Source: Marseilla massiliensis
Lineage (GTDB): Bacteria; Bacteroidota; Bacteroidia; Bacteroidales; Bacteroidaceae
DNA length: 64,000 bases
Assembly (NCBI RefSeq): GCF_016899955.1
Contig: NZ_JACJJL010000019.1
Coordinates: 22,676 to 86,675 of the forward strand
Direction: 5' to 3'
How positions within the stretch are numbered: the first letter of the stretch is position 1; every line of letters starts with the position of its first letter. Below the pieces are notes generated by a model that had not been told where the DNA came from, did no database searches, and saw nothing but the letters and a program-made list of their open reading frames with translations. Positions 8,755 through 16,625 of the stretch are shown in pieces. The position numbers and the translations under genes are program-made.

Positions 8755-9156
8755 ATGGAATTCACCGGAAAAATAATCGCCGTCATGCCACCAAGGACCG
8801 GCACATCCAAAAGCACGGGCAACGAGTGGAAGGTGCAGGAGTATGTCATCGAGAGCCACGACCAGTATCCCAAGAAGATGTGCTTCGAGGTGTTCGGCAC
8901 CGACAAGATAGCACAGTTCAACATACAGATGGGCGAAGAGCTCACCGTGTCGTTCGACATCGACGCGCGCCAGTGGCAAGACCGCTGGTTCAACAGTGTC
9001 AGGGTGTGGGCCGTCAACCGCAACGCCATGCAGCCGGCAGCAACGGCCGCCACCGACTTTGCCACTGCTGCCCCGTTCCCGCCGGCACAGCCCGGTGCTG
9101 CCTCCGACGACCCGTTCGCCGCCGGCTCAAACACCGACGACCTGCCGTTCAGCTGA
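8755..9156 (+). CDS. DUF3127 protein, first of a tandem pair
   Basis: 133 aa. Residues 1-90 form one compact domain (MEFTGKIIAVMPPRTGTSKS...WFNSVRVWAVNR), the DUF3127 family. Its alternating strand pattern suggests a small beta-barrel of OB-fold type, though I cannot prove this by eye. A Pro/Ala linker follows, and the protein ends TDDLPFS. The acidic DDLPF tip is what single-stranded DNA-binding proteins use to recruit repair and replication partners. Together with the neighbouring divergent dnaN and exonuclease genes this makes a DNA-binding or DNA-repair role plausible. Function is not established. See also the paralogue 50 bases downstream. Confidence 0.85.
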   Translation: MEFTGKIIAVMPPRTGTSKSTGNEWKVQEYVIESHDQYPKKMCFEVFGTDKIAQFNIQMGEELTVSFDIDARQWQDRWFNSVRVWAVNRNAMQPAATAATDFATAAPFPPAQPGAASDDPFAAGSNTDDLPFS

Positions 9157-9206
9157 ACGGGCGGTGCAGCTCTACAACCGTTTAACAACAAACTCAACAC
9201 ACGCAA

Positions 9207-9629
9207 ATGGATTTTACAGGAAAGATAATAGCCATACTCAACCCGAAGACGGGCACGTCGAAAAGCACGGGCAACGAGTGGAAGGCACAAGAATACGTAA
9301 TCGAGAACCATGACCAATACCCCCGCAAGATGTGCTTCGAGGTATTTGGGGCCGACAAGATATCGCAGTTCAACATACAGATGGGCGAAGAGCTCACCGT
9401 GTCGTTCGACATCGACGCACGACAGTGGCGCGACCGATGGTTCAACAGCTTCAGGGCATGGGCCGTCAACCGAGTGGCACAGCAGCAGCCGACAGCAGCC
9501 ATGGGCGCAGCCGCCGCAGGTGTGGCACAGGCACCGTTCCCGCCGGCACAGAATGCCGCAGTCGGCGACGACCCGTTTGCATCCGACTCGGCAGCCGGCG
9601 ACACCAGCGCCGACGACCTGCCCTTCTGA
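9207..9629 (+). CDS. DUF3127 protein, second of a tandem pair
   Basis: 140 aa. The first 89 residues match the upstream paralogue at about 76 positions. At DNA level 53 consecutive bases (9366-9418) are identical to 8914-8966, so the duplication is recent or kept alike by gene conversion. The linker differs in sequence and is longer, but the end again reads ADDLPF, the SSB-like tail. Thus both the domain and the tip have been kept while the linker drifted. It is probably translated from the same transcript as the first copy. Confidence 0.85.
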   Translation: MDFTGKIIAILNPKTGTSKSTGNEWKAQEYVIENHDQYPRKMCFEVFGADKISQFNIQMGEELTVSFDIDARQWRDRWFNSFRAWAVNRVAQQQPTAAMGAAAAGVAQAPFPPAQNAAVGDDPFASDSAAGDTSADDLPF

Positions 9630-9661
9630 CGCCCTGCAACGACAAACAAGCAGACGCGATG

Positions 9662-9713
9662 CGCAACAGGTGCGCCTGCCGTGGACAGTTCCGCGGAGGG
9701 CGCACCTGTTGCG
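9662..9713 (+). terminator. 15-bp hairpin after the DUF3127 pair
   Basis: Arms 9662-9676 and 9699-9713 (CGCAACAGGTGCGCC and its exact complement) enclose a 22-base loop, 33 bases after the second stop codon. There is no T run, so it may stabilise the 3' end or act as a terminator of the less canonical kind. Confidence 0.5.
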
Positions 9714-9829
9714 TCATGGCAGCTGCCAAGCAAACACTGCCTTGGCAATGGCCCCGGCACGCGGCGGAAAACGGATTTGTCGTAAAAAATGCATGGCTCG
9801 GCGCACCTAAATGCAACGCCGGGCCTCAC

Positions 9830-9920
9830 GCCCACACGGCACGGGCCGAAACAAAGGCCAGGAAGGGCCATGCGGCAGGGCGGAACAGGCCGTACTGCGC
9901 TGCAAAACGGCAGCACACAT
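9830..9920. repeat. Dispersed intergenic GC-rich repeat, copy 1
   Basis: The stretch around CACGGCACGGGCCGAA and AGGGCCATGCGGC recurs in the gap before htpG (about 34735-34800), where CACGGCACGGGCCGAA and AAGGGCCATACG are found at similar spacing. Read on the minus strand both give similar spurious peptides (MALPGLCFGPCR and MALAALRFGPCR). No gene is supported here. Confidence 0.5.
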
Positions 9921-9930
9921 GCAACCTCAC

Positions 9931-10245
9931 GTTTTTGTGTATAATGGAAAGGGAGGTAGAGGAGTTAGAAGGAGTTACAAGGAGTTAGAGGACAATAGCA
10001 TTGACTATCTCTTCCTGTAACACAATAGCATTGGCTATCTCTTCCTGCAACACAATAGCATTGACTATCTCTTTCTGCAACACTTCCCCATGCCCCAAGG
10101 GTTCCCTTGCTCACAAAACTATTGTCTGTACTCCGAGCAAAGAATTAAGAATTAAGAAAGGGCTGCGCGATGATAGTCTATGCTATCGTCCTCTAACTCC
10201 TTGTAACTCCTTCTACCTCCCTCCAACTCCATTACAAACAAAAAC
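9931..10245. repeat. Long imperfect inverted repeat
   Basis: The left arm, about 9931-10007, and the right arm, about 10168-10245, are complementary over roughly 70 bases: GGAGTTACAAGGAGTTAGAGG on one side and CCTCTAACTCCTTGTAACTCC on the other, with the flanking GTTTTTGT and AATGG blocks also matching. A transcript could form a very long stem with a loop of about 160 bases. The loop contains the tandem repeats at 9991-10080. Confidence 0.8.
9991..10080. repeat. Three tandem 30-bp units
   Basis: Units 9991-10020, 10021-10050 and 10051-10080 share ACAATAGCATTG-CTATCTCTT-CTG-AA with three or four substitutions in all. The unit occurs again, once, at 37719-37749 in the gap after htpG, with the same flanks on both sides (GGAGTTAGAGG before, CATGCCCC and GGGTTC after). 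It is therefore part of a dispersed element. Confidence 0.85.
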
Positions 10246-10260
10246 TATTGTCTGTACTCC
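10115..10260. repeat. 20-bp direct repeat inside the repeat cluster
   Basis: AAAACTATTGTCTGTACTCC occurs at 10115-10134 and exactly again at 10241-10260, one copy inside and one at the outer edge of the long inverted repeat. Short echoes (TGTACTCCTGAACTCC) continue to about 10285. Confidence 0.75.
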
Positions 10261-10322
10261 TGAACTCCTGTACTCCTGAACTCCTAAAATGCCCCCATGT
10301 TTATTGGGTGCCCGCTTGCGCC

Positions 10323-10637
10323 TCAGCGCGACAGCAGGTGGCGCAACGCCTCCAACGGGGCGTAGATGAGCATGCGCGGCCCGGCCCACCGCATGATTCG
10401 GCGTATCTGCGTGCGCCTGGCCGGCGAGTAACAGTGTACGGGGCAGTTCTTGCAAGCCGGCTTGCCCTCGCCAAAGCGGCAGCGCTCGAGCCTGCGCATG
10501 GCGTAGTCGGCCAGTTCGGCATACTCGCCTACTATGCCGGGCAACCCCAGCTTGCGGCGACAATACAGCTCAATCATGCGGCGCACGGTGGCCTTGTCGC
10601 GCTCTATGCGGCTGCGCCCACCGGATTGGAGCCTCAT
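10323..10637 (-). CDS. Nitrous oxide-stimulated promoter family (YgbA-like) protein
   Basis: 104 aa. The segment ERDKATVRRMIELYCR near the start and CKNCPVHCYSPARRTQIRRIMRWAGPRML near the end, with its cysteines, match the small YgbA_NO family. In Escherichia coli ygbA belongs to the nitric-oxide-responsive NsrR regulon; the biochemical role is not clear to me. The start is set at ATG 10637 because it overlaps the rhodanese stop as ATGA; a longer open frame back to 10757 only reads through rhodanese codons. It links to the hcp/ric nitrosative-stress genes near 50-53 kb by theme, not by position. Confidence 0.8.
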   Translation of the reverse strand: MRLQSGGRSRIERDKATVRRMIELYCRRKLGLPGIVGEYAELADYAMRRLERCRFGEGKPACKNCPVHCYSPARRTQIRRIMRWAGPRMLIYAPLEALRHLLSR

Positions 10638-11032
10638 TTCACCACGGGGCGCGCTGCCTTCTGCCACGCCATGATGCCACCGTCGAGGTTTACCACCCGG
10701 TAGCCCGATGCAGCCAGCCTGCGCGCGGCGTCGGCACTGCGCCTGCCACTGCGGCAATACACTGCCACCACGCGGCTGCGGTCGAGCCTGGCAGTGGCCA
10801 CGCTGTCAAAGCCGGCAGACTTTACGTCGATGAGCATCGCCCCGGGCAGATGGCCCTCTGAATACTCGGCATCGGTGCGCACGTCGACAAGCTGAACGCC
10901 CGACGAGTCGGCCAGGGCCGCAAAACCGTCGACGCCCACCGTAGAGAACGGCTCGCGCGACGACTGCCCGTGAAGCACTGCGGCAAAGGCAACAACGGCC
11001 AGCACCACAATGCATACAAACAATTTATTCAT
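10634..11032 (-). CDS. Secreted rhodanese-like protein
   Basis: 132 aa. Residues 1-22 are a signal peptide or N-terminal anchor (LFVCIVVLAVVAFAAVLHG). The rest is a single rhodanese domain: VQLVDVRTDAEYSEGHLPGA and the active-site loop VYCRSGRRSADAA with the catalytic Cys, then GYRVVNLDGGIMAW. Such proteins carry sulfur as a persulfide, probably in the periplasm here. It is translationally coupled (ATGA) to the YgbA-like gene and follows the small ORF by 19 bases. Confidence 0.92.
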   Translation of the reverse strand: MNKLFVCIVVLAVVAFAAVLHGQSSREPFSTVGVDGFAALADSSGVQLVDVRTDAEYSEGHLPGAMLIDVKSAGFDSVATARLDRSRVVAVYCRSGRRSADAARRLAASGYRVVNLDGGIMAWQKAARPVVK

Positions 11033-11051
11033 AACATAATGATTTGAAAGG

Positions 11052-11249
11052 TCATAAATCTTCGGCCTCGATATATCCCTTGGTGAACATATCGTAGCTC
11101 ATGGCTTCGAGCTCTTTGAGCGTCATGCCCTCAACGCAACGCTCGATGACACGTATCAGGTGGTCGCGCCTGTAACTGTCGGTCTCGCTCACGCGCCCGC
11201 TTCCTGAGGCCATGGCGCCCTGTCGGCGCTTGGGTGAATTACTATCCAT
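11052..11249 (-). CDS. Small hypothetical protein (65 aa)
   Basis: I do not recognise the family. The N-terminal 25 residues are Ser/Gly/Arg-rich and probably disordered; residues 28-60 (RDHLIRVIERCVEGMTLKELEAMSYDMFTKGYI) are clearly helix-forming and protein-like. It overlaps the end of the sigma-factor gene by 8 bases and is followed closely by the rhodanese gene, so it belongs to the same leftward operon. The overlap and the sensible amino-acid pattern support a real gene. A role as a sigma-factor partner is only a guess from position. Confidence 0.6.
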   Translation of the reverse strand: MDSNSPKRRQGAMASGSGRVSETDSYRRDHLIRVIERCVEGMTLKELEAMSYDMFTKGYIEAEDL

Positions 11250-11946
11250 GGGGGGCCTTCAGTTGCTTCGACAGTTTTCTCACGGCCTTGTCGCGTATCT
11301 GGCGCACACGCTCGCGCTTCAGCCCCATCTCGGCAGCGGCCTCGGCCATGGTGAGCCGCTCGCAGCCTATGCCGAAGACGGCGGCCACCACCCTGCGCTC
11401 GCGCTCGTCGAGCACGCCGAGGGCATCGGCCAAAAGGCTGCCGTGCGGACTGTCGTCAAACATGGCGTCGGCCTCCGGGGCGTTGGGATTGACCAGCAGG
11501 CTGAGCAGGTTGATGTTTTCCCTGCCGCCAAGCGGGGCGTCGACCGACAGCGCACGGCTGCGGCGCTTCTCGGCTGCGGTGGCCTCGCCACGCGGCACAC
11601 GGTAGAGCGCGCCCTGCGACTCTACGGCCTGCTCCATGGCACGGCGCACCATCGGCACGGCATACGACACGAAACGGCTGCGCGAAGCGTCAAACCTGGC
11701 GGCCGCATTCATCAGGGCAATGTTGCCCTCGCTCACGAGGTCTTCAACCTCGACCCCGCGCCCGCGGTACTTGTTGGCCATTGAAATGACGAAACGCAGG
11801 TTGGCCGTGACGAGCTTCTCGGCGGCCTTGCCGTCGCCCCGGGCTATGCGCCCGGCCAGCTCGCGCTCCTCGTCGGCCGTGAGCACCTGCTCGCGGCATA
11901 TCTCCTCGATATACCTGTCGAGTGAATTTCTGTCGTTATCTTGCAT
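11242..11946 (-). CDS. RNA polymerase sigma-70 family factor, divergent RpoD-like
   Basis: 234 aa. Region 1.2 (SLDRYIEEICREQVLTADEERELAGRIARGD), region 2 (LVTANLRFVISMANKYRGRGVEVEDLVSEGNIALMNAAARFD), a drifted 2.3-3 segment (SRFVSYAVPMVRRAMEQAVESQGALYRVP) and region 4 with a helix-turn-helix (LTMAEAAAEMGLKRERVRQIRDKAVRKL) are all present. It is shorter and more divergent than the primary Bacteroidetes RpoD, notably in 2.4, where the usual WWIRQAI is VPMVRRAM. It is therefore probably a second, non-essential group 2 sigma factor. The start chosen is ATG 11946, since region 1.2 begins there; the frame upstream to 12006 shows no family signal. Confidence 0.88.
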   Translation of the reverse strand: MQDNDRNSLDRYIEEICREQVLTADEERELAGRIARGDGKAAEKLVTANLRFVISMANKYRGRGVEVEDLVSEGNIALMNAAARFDASRSRFVSYAVPMVRRAMEQAVESQGALYRVPRGEATAAEKRRSRALSVDAPLGGRENINLLSLLVNPNAPEADAMFDDSPHGSLLADALGVLDERERRVVAAVFGIGCERLTMAEAAAEMGLKRERVRQIRDKAVRKLSKQLKAPHG

Positions 11947-12160
11947 AGTTTTTTCTTGGTTTACCTGTGGGTGCCACCCTTGCAACGCCGGGGGCGCCCG
12001 CAACACGGGAGTAAAGTTAATGGTTTTTACTGTAACACGGAGCCATGCTGAGTAAAAAACGGCATTGCTTTAAGTCTTTTTAACCCATTATTCCATCATA
12101 TCCATATCCCGCCTGACCCTGTTGCCGGGCAGGCAGGCAACACATACGGCCACAACGGAA

Positions 12161-12208
12161 GCCGCCGCACGGCCTGCACGACAAACGTGGTGCAGGCCGC
12201 ACGGCGGC
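12161..12208. terminator. GC-rich hairpin after nadE
   Basis: GCCGCCGCACGGCCTGCAC and GTGCAGGCCGCACGGCGGC pair at all but two positions around a 10-base loop. It lies 31 bases past the nadE stop on the minus strand. There is no T run, so termination is inferred from position only. The rest of 11947-12160 shows nothing I can support beyond probable leader sequence of the sigma gene. Confidence 0.5.
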
Positions 12209-12238
12209 AAAAGCAAAACATGTGACCATCCTACCGGC

Positions 12239-14179
12239 CTACAGCTCGGAGCACTCTTTGAGCCAAATGTCGGCCGAAGCGTCGCTGGCCATGCGCCAGT
12301 CGCCGCGCGGACTGAGGCTCACGCTGCCCACCTTTGGCCCGTCGGGCAGGCAGGAGCGCTTGAACTGCTGGCTGAAGAACCTCCTGAAAAAAGTAGTGAG
12401 CCAGTAGCGTATGGTCTCGTCGTCAAAGTGGCCTGCCTCGGGGTGCGAGCCGTTGAAGGCGCGGCGGGCCAGCATGTAAATCTTGGCCGGGCGGAAGCCG
12501 AAGCGCACGAAATAGTAGAGGAAGAAGTCGTGGAGCTCGTAGGGGCCCACCAGGCTCTCGGTCTTCTGGCTTATGTTGCCCTGCTCGTCGGCCGGTATCA
12601 GCTCCGGGCTGATGGGCGTGTCGATGATGTCGAGCAAGGTGTCGCGCGACGTCCCGTCGACCTCCGTCATGGCTATGTGCTTCACGAGGTGGCGTATGAG
12701 CGTCTTCGGTACCCCGGCGTTGACGCCGTACATAGATATGTGGTCGCCGTTGTATGTGGCCCACCCAAGGGCGAGCTCGCTGAGGTCGCCCGTGCCGACG
12801 ACGAATCCGCCCAGTTCGTTGGCCAGGTCCATCAGTATCTGTGTGCGCTCGCGCGCCTGGCTGTTCTCGTAGGTCACGTCGTGAACGCCCATGTCGTGGC
12901 CTATGTCCATGAAATGCCGCTCCACACTGGCCTTGATGCTTATCTCGCGCGACGACACGCCCAGCGACTGCATGAGCGCCACGGCATTGTCGTGGGTGCG
13001 GTCGGTGGTGCCGAAGCCGGGCATGGTAACGCCGACGATGCCGCGTCGGTCTATCTTCAGCCTGTCGAAGGCCCTAACGCATACGAGCAGGGCGAGCGTG
13101 GAGTCGAGCCCGCCGCTGATGCCCACCACCACCTGGCGGCACTTGGTGTGGGCCAGTCGCTGGGCGAGGCCCAGCGTCTGTATGTCGAGCACCTCGTTGA
13201 GGGCTGCCTCGCTGTCGCTGCCCTGCGGCACAAAGGGCCACGGTTCGACGTCGCGCAACAGCATGAAGTCGCGGGCCTCAACGGGCTTGGCCTGCACCAC
13301 CGTGGCACCGGCCGTACGCGAGGCGTTGACAAACGTGGTGTTGGAGCGGCGCTCGGAGCGCAGCCTGTCTACATCGACCTGCGCCACCAGCAACTGGGGC
13401 TCGAGCGAGAAGCGGTCGCCCTCGCACAGCAGGGCTCCGTTTTCATAGACAAGGGCATTGCCCCCGTAGACCACGTCTTGCGTGCTCTCGCCGAAACCGC
13501 TGCCTGCATACACATAGCCGCTGATGGTGCGGGCGCTCTGCTGTGCCAGCAGCGACTTGAGGTAGGCGTGCTTGCCTATCAGCTCGTTGCTGGCCGAGAG
13601 GTTGAACACGATGTCGGCTCCGGCCAGTGCGAGGTTGTTGCTCGGCGGAACGGGTGCCCACACGTCTTCGCAAATCTCGATGCCAAACCTTGTGCCGTCG
13701 ACGGTGACAAACACTTTTGGGTCGGGCGACAGCACAACCGAACTGCCGGCAAGGTAAATCTCGGTGGGGCGCAGGTCGCGCGACGAGGCAAACCAGCGCT
13801 TCTCGTAGAACTCGTTGTAGTTGGGCAGATATGTCTTGGGCACTATGCCGAGCAGGCACCCCTTCTGCACCACAGCGGCGCAGTTGAGCAGCAGTCCGCC
13901 CACGGCCACCGGAAGGCCCACAATGGATATGACGTCGAGCTTGCGGGTGAAGTCGAGCAACTGCAGCAGGGCTTCCTCGGCCTTGTCGACGAGGAGCTGC
14001 GAGCGGAACAAATCTTGGCAGGTGTAGCCCGTGAGGCTGAGCTCGGGAAAGCACAGCACCTCGACGCCCATGCCCTCGGCGCGGGCTATCTGGCACTCTA
14101 TGGCGCGCAGGTTGAAGTCGGTGTCGGCCACGCGCACCGATGGCACGGCAGCGGCCACTGTAACGAAACCATGTCTCAT
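12239..14179 (-). CDS. nadE: Glutamine-dependent NAD+ synthetase
   Basis: 646 aa, the long two-domain form. Residues 1-280 are a nitrilase-fold glutaminase: VLCFPELSLTGYTC with the catalytic Glu, KTYLPNYNEFYEKRWF with the Lys, and GIEICEDVW with the nucleophilic Cys. Residues 330-646 are the ATP-dependent synthetase with the PP-loop VVGISGGLDSTLALLV, then GVTMPGFGTTDRT, GTGDLSELALGWATYNGDHISMYGVN and the downstream helices. It makes NAD from deamido-NAD using ammonia from glutamine. It follows the DUF2027-Smr gene by 7 bases. Confidence 0.97.
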   Translation of the reverse strand: MRHGFVTVAAAVPSVRVADTDFNLRAIECQIARAEGMGVEVLCFPELSLTGYTCQDLFRSQLLVDKAEEALLQLLDFTRKLDVISIVGLPVAVGGLLLNCAAVVQKGCLLGIVPKTYLPNYNEFYEKRWFASSRDLRPTEIYLAGSSVVLSPDPKVFVTVDGTRFGIEICEDVWAPVPPSNNLALAGADIVFNLSASNELIGKHAYLKSLLAQQSARTISGYVYAGSGFGESTQDVVYGGNALVYENGALLCEGDRFSLEPQLLVAQVDVDRLRSERRSNTTFVNASRTAGATVVQAKPVEARDFMLLRDVEPWPFVPQGSDSEAALNEVLDIQTLGLAQRLAHTKCRQVVVGISGGLDSTLALLVCVRAFDRLKIDRRGIVGVTMPGFGTTDRTHDNAVALMQSLGVSSREISIKASVERHFMDIGHDMGVHDVTYENSQARERTQILMDLANELGGFVVGTGDLSELALGWATYNGDHISMYGVNAGVPKTLIRHLVKHIAMTEVDGTSRDTLLDIIDTPISPELIPADEQGNISQKTESLVGPYELHDFFLYYFVRFGFRPAKIYMLARRAFNGSHPEAGHFDDETIRYWLTTFFRRFFSQQFKRSCLPDGPKVGSVSLSPRGDWRMASDASADIWLKECSEL

Positions 14180-14186
14180 GATGCCA

Positions 14187-15266
14187 TCACTTTATTGTAA
14201 CCTGTGTGGCCCCGTAGCCATACTCCTGAAACGAGGCGTCCTGATACTGGCAGCTCTTGAAGCGGTAGCGCAGTTCGTTGACCAAGGCGTGGCGCAACAC
14301 GCCCTCGCCCTTGCCGTGGATGAACACAATCTTCTTTCCCTTCTGCTTCTCATACTGCCTGATGGTGTTGCGGAATGTCTCCAGCTGATAGTTCAGTATG
14401 TCGGCGGCCGACATGCCAGCAGTGGTCTCAAGCAGTTCGCCGGCATGCAGGTCGACCACGAGCGGATCGTCCTTGCCGTCGGCCCCGGCATGCTTTGGCT
14501 GCGGACGGGATGGCTGCGAGTCGGCAGCCGCCTTGCCCATCATCTCCTGCTTGAGGCGCTTGGCGTCGATCACCAGCGGGCGCGCGGGCTTGTCGTTTTC
14601 AATGATGGCAAGCACGAGCGCCGGCTGCTCGAAGAAATCGTTCTCGCAGAAAGTGTGCAGCTTATAGAACTTTACCGGGTCGATGCGCAGCTGCACGTCG
14701 ACCGCCGGCTTCATCAGAAACGGTTTGTCGCGCTTGTAGGCCACCAGCTGTACGCAAACGCGCTCCATGGTGCCCAGCTCATCGCGGCCAAACTCCTCTA
14801 TGAACAGCTTGGTGTTGGGTTCCACCTCGCCCGTTGAGCGCAACTGCCACCCGGCGCCTTCGGCCACAGAGTAGACGTAGTGCATGTAGTAATTGCTGTC
14901 GTTGACGAAATATGTCTCGAAACGCGACGACGTGATGGCCTTCACGTCGACAGGCACGAAGGCCAGGTAGGCACTGAGCATGTCGCCACCCTTGCGCTCC
15001 TCGGCGGGGGCCTTGAAGGTGACGGGCCTGTCGGCCGGGTCGTAATCGCTGTCGTCGTCGGCCACGGTGGCAGCCGGCTTCATCTTGTTCTCAACGATGC
15101 GGCGCGTGCTGTAGTCATCGTCGTCGACCACAACCACGTCGGCCACGGCAGTGGGTATCTGGAAGCCGTCTTCGTCTTCGACCAAGACGACGTCCTTGCC
15201 TTGGAAACCGGCGACACGCCCGCCGCCGACTTCGCTCAAAAAGCGTACTTTGTCTCCTATCTTCAT
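14187..15266 (-). CDS. DUF2027 / Smr domain protein
   Basis: 359 aa. The N-terminus KIGDKVRFLSEVGGGRVAGFQGKDVVLVEDEDGF is a KOW/SH3-like segment also seen at the start of Bacteroidetes DUF2027 proteins, followed by an acidic linker and a beta-rich DUF2027 body (about 90-240). The last 85 residues are an Smr (small MutS-related) domain: VDLHAGELLE and KKIVFIHGKGEGVLRHALVNELR, with the DLH and HGxG motifs of nucleases in this group. A nucleic-acid role, perhaps in translation rescue or DNA processing, fits the Smr domain but is not proven. ATG 15266 is chosen because the family begins MKIGDKV; the longer frame uses a start within the queA end region. Confidence 0.9.
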   Translation of the reverse strand: MKIGDKVRFLSEVGGGRVAGFQGKDVVLVEDEDGFQIPTAVADVVVVDDDDYSTRRIVENKMKPAATVADDDSDYDPADRPVTFKAPAEERKGGDMLSAYLAFVPVDVKAITSSRFETYFVNDSNYYMHYVYSVAEGAGWQLRSTGEVEPNTKLFIEEFGRDELGTMERVCVQLVAYKRDKPFLMKPAVDVQLRIDPVKFYKLHTFCENDFFEQPALVLAIIENDKPARPLVIDAKRLKQEMMGKAAADSQPSRPQPKHAGADGKDDPLVVDLHAGELLETTAGMSAADILNYQLETFRNTIRQYEKQKGKKIVFIHGKGEGVLRHALVNELRYRFKSCQYQDASFQEYGYGATQVTIK

Positions 15267-15285
15267 AAATCTGTTCTTTATCGTG

Positions 15286-16500
15286 TCAGGGTATAAGCAG
15301 TGAACTGTCGCCATAGCTCAGGAACCTGAAGTCGTGGGCCAGAGCATAGTCGTAGATGCGCCTCCAGTCGCCGTTGACAAATGCACTGACAAGCAACAGC
15401 AGCGTGCTCTGCGGCTGGTGGAAATTGGTGACGAGCATCTTCACTATCTTGTATTTGTAGCCCGGGGCAATTATTATCTGCGTGCTCGAGTGCAGCGAAC
15501 CCAGCCCGTGGCGGTCGAGAAACCTGAGTATGTGGCCCAGCGCCTCGACAGGTGTCAGGGCCGCGTCGGTCTCATAGGGCTCCCACTGGCCCACGTGCAG
15601 CTGCTCCTCGCCCAGGTCGGGGTTTGCGGCCAGCTTCAGCCCCATGTAGTAGAGGCTCTCGAGCGTGCGCACGCTGGTGGTGCCCACGGCAATGGCCTGC
15701 GCCCCGTGGGCAATGAGCCGCTCTATGGTGTGGCGGTGGACGCATATATATTCGGTGTGCATCTCGTGGCCCTCGATTTCGGCGCTCTTCACAGGCTTGA
15801 ACGTGCCGGCGCCCACATGCAGCGTGAGCTCCTCGCGCTCGATGCCTCGCTCGTCGATGGCCTTGAGCACCCTGTCGGTGAAGTGCAGCCCCGCCGTCGG
15901 CGCAGCCACGCTGCCCTTTATCTTCGAGTACACCGTCTGGTAGGTGGTCTTGTCGCTCTCTTCGGTCTTGCGGTTGAGGTATGGCGGTATGGGCAGCTCG
16001 CCCACGGCATCGAGAATGTCGGCAAAGGTCACCTCGGGGCAATCCCAGCTGAAGTCAATGCGGTGGCTGGTGTGGTGCTCGGGGCCACGCTCCACGCTCA
16101 GGGTCACGTTGTGCCCCCTGACGGTGAAGCTGCGGCTGAGCCGGCCCTCCTTCCATTTCTTGAGGTTGCCCACAAGGCACAGCCACGAGCAACAGCCCGT
16201 GGCCTGGAACATCTGCTCATAGTCGGCCGGGGCCGCTGGCTCGAGCAGGAAGACCTCGATGAGCGCACCCGTGTCCTTGCGGAAATGTATGCGGGCCTGA
16301 ATCACCTTGGTGTTGTTGAAAACCATCAATGCCCCTGCGGGCAGATGTGAGGGGAGGTTGCAGAAAATGTCGTCGCCTATGCTCCCGTGGTCGTAGACGA
16401 GCAGTTTAGAGTGGTCGCGCTCGGCCAACGGGAACTTTGCAATGCGCCCGTCGGGCAGCGGATAGTCGTAATCGCTTATGCGTATGTGTTTTGTATCCAT
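15286..16500 (-). CDS. queA: S-adenosylmethionine:tRNA ribosyltransferase-isomerase
   Basis: 404 aa. It makes epoxyqueuosine in tRNA from preQ1-tRNA and AdoMet. Family blocks seen include DYDYPLPDGRIAKFPLAERDHSKLL, the GALMVFNNTKVIQARI segment, SVAAPTAGLHFTDRVL, ELTLHVGAGTF and QIIIAPGYKYKIVKMLVTNFHQPQSTLLLLVSAF. It is longer than the enterobacterial enzyme (about 350 aa), as is usual in Bacteroidetes. ATG 16500 is preferred to the TTG four codons upstream. It lies 19 bases upstream of the DUF2027-Smr gene. Confidence 0.96.
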   Translation of the reverse strand: MDTKHIRISDYDYPLPDGRIAKFPLAERDHSKLLVYDHGSIGDDIFCNLPSHLPAGALMVFNNTKVIQARIHFRKDTGALIEVFLLEPAAPADYEQMFQATGCCSWLCLVGNLKKWKEGRLSRSFTVRGHNVTLSVERGPEHHTSHRIDFSWDCPEVTFADILDAVGELPIPPYLNRKTEESDKTTYQTVYSKIKGSVAAPTAGLHFTDRVLKAIDERGIEREELTLHVGAGTFKPVKSAEIEGHEMHTEYICVHRHTIERLIAHGAQAIAVGTTSVRTLESLYYMGLKLAANPDLGEEQLHVGQWEPYETDAALTPVEALGHILRFLDRHGLGSLHSSTQIIIAPGYKYKIVKMLVTNFHQPQSTLLLLVSAFVNGDWRRIYDYALAHDFRFLSYGDSSLLIP

Positions 16501-16625
16501 GTTGTTTGTCAATTAATGATGGCCGCGCCGCACGGCGCGACATACGGCCTAAGCCTGTGGCATGACGGTCGCCGGGGCCTTGCCGGGGCCCGGGCCATGT
16601 GCCCCGCCGGCGGCCTGCAGGCAGG

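Noticed and set aside
9194..9916. 240-codon minus-strand frame overlapping the second DUF3127 gene
   Set aside because: It is the complementary shadow of a well-supported gene and a repeat; the peptide is Pro/Cys/Arg-rich without family resemblance.
9991..10080. Three 30-bp repeats as a possible CRISPR array
   Set aside because: The units are directly adjacent without spacers, and no cas gene is in the window.
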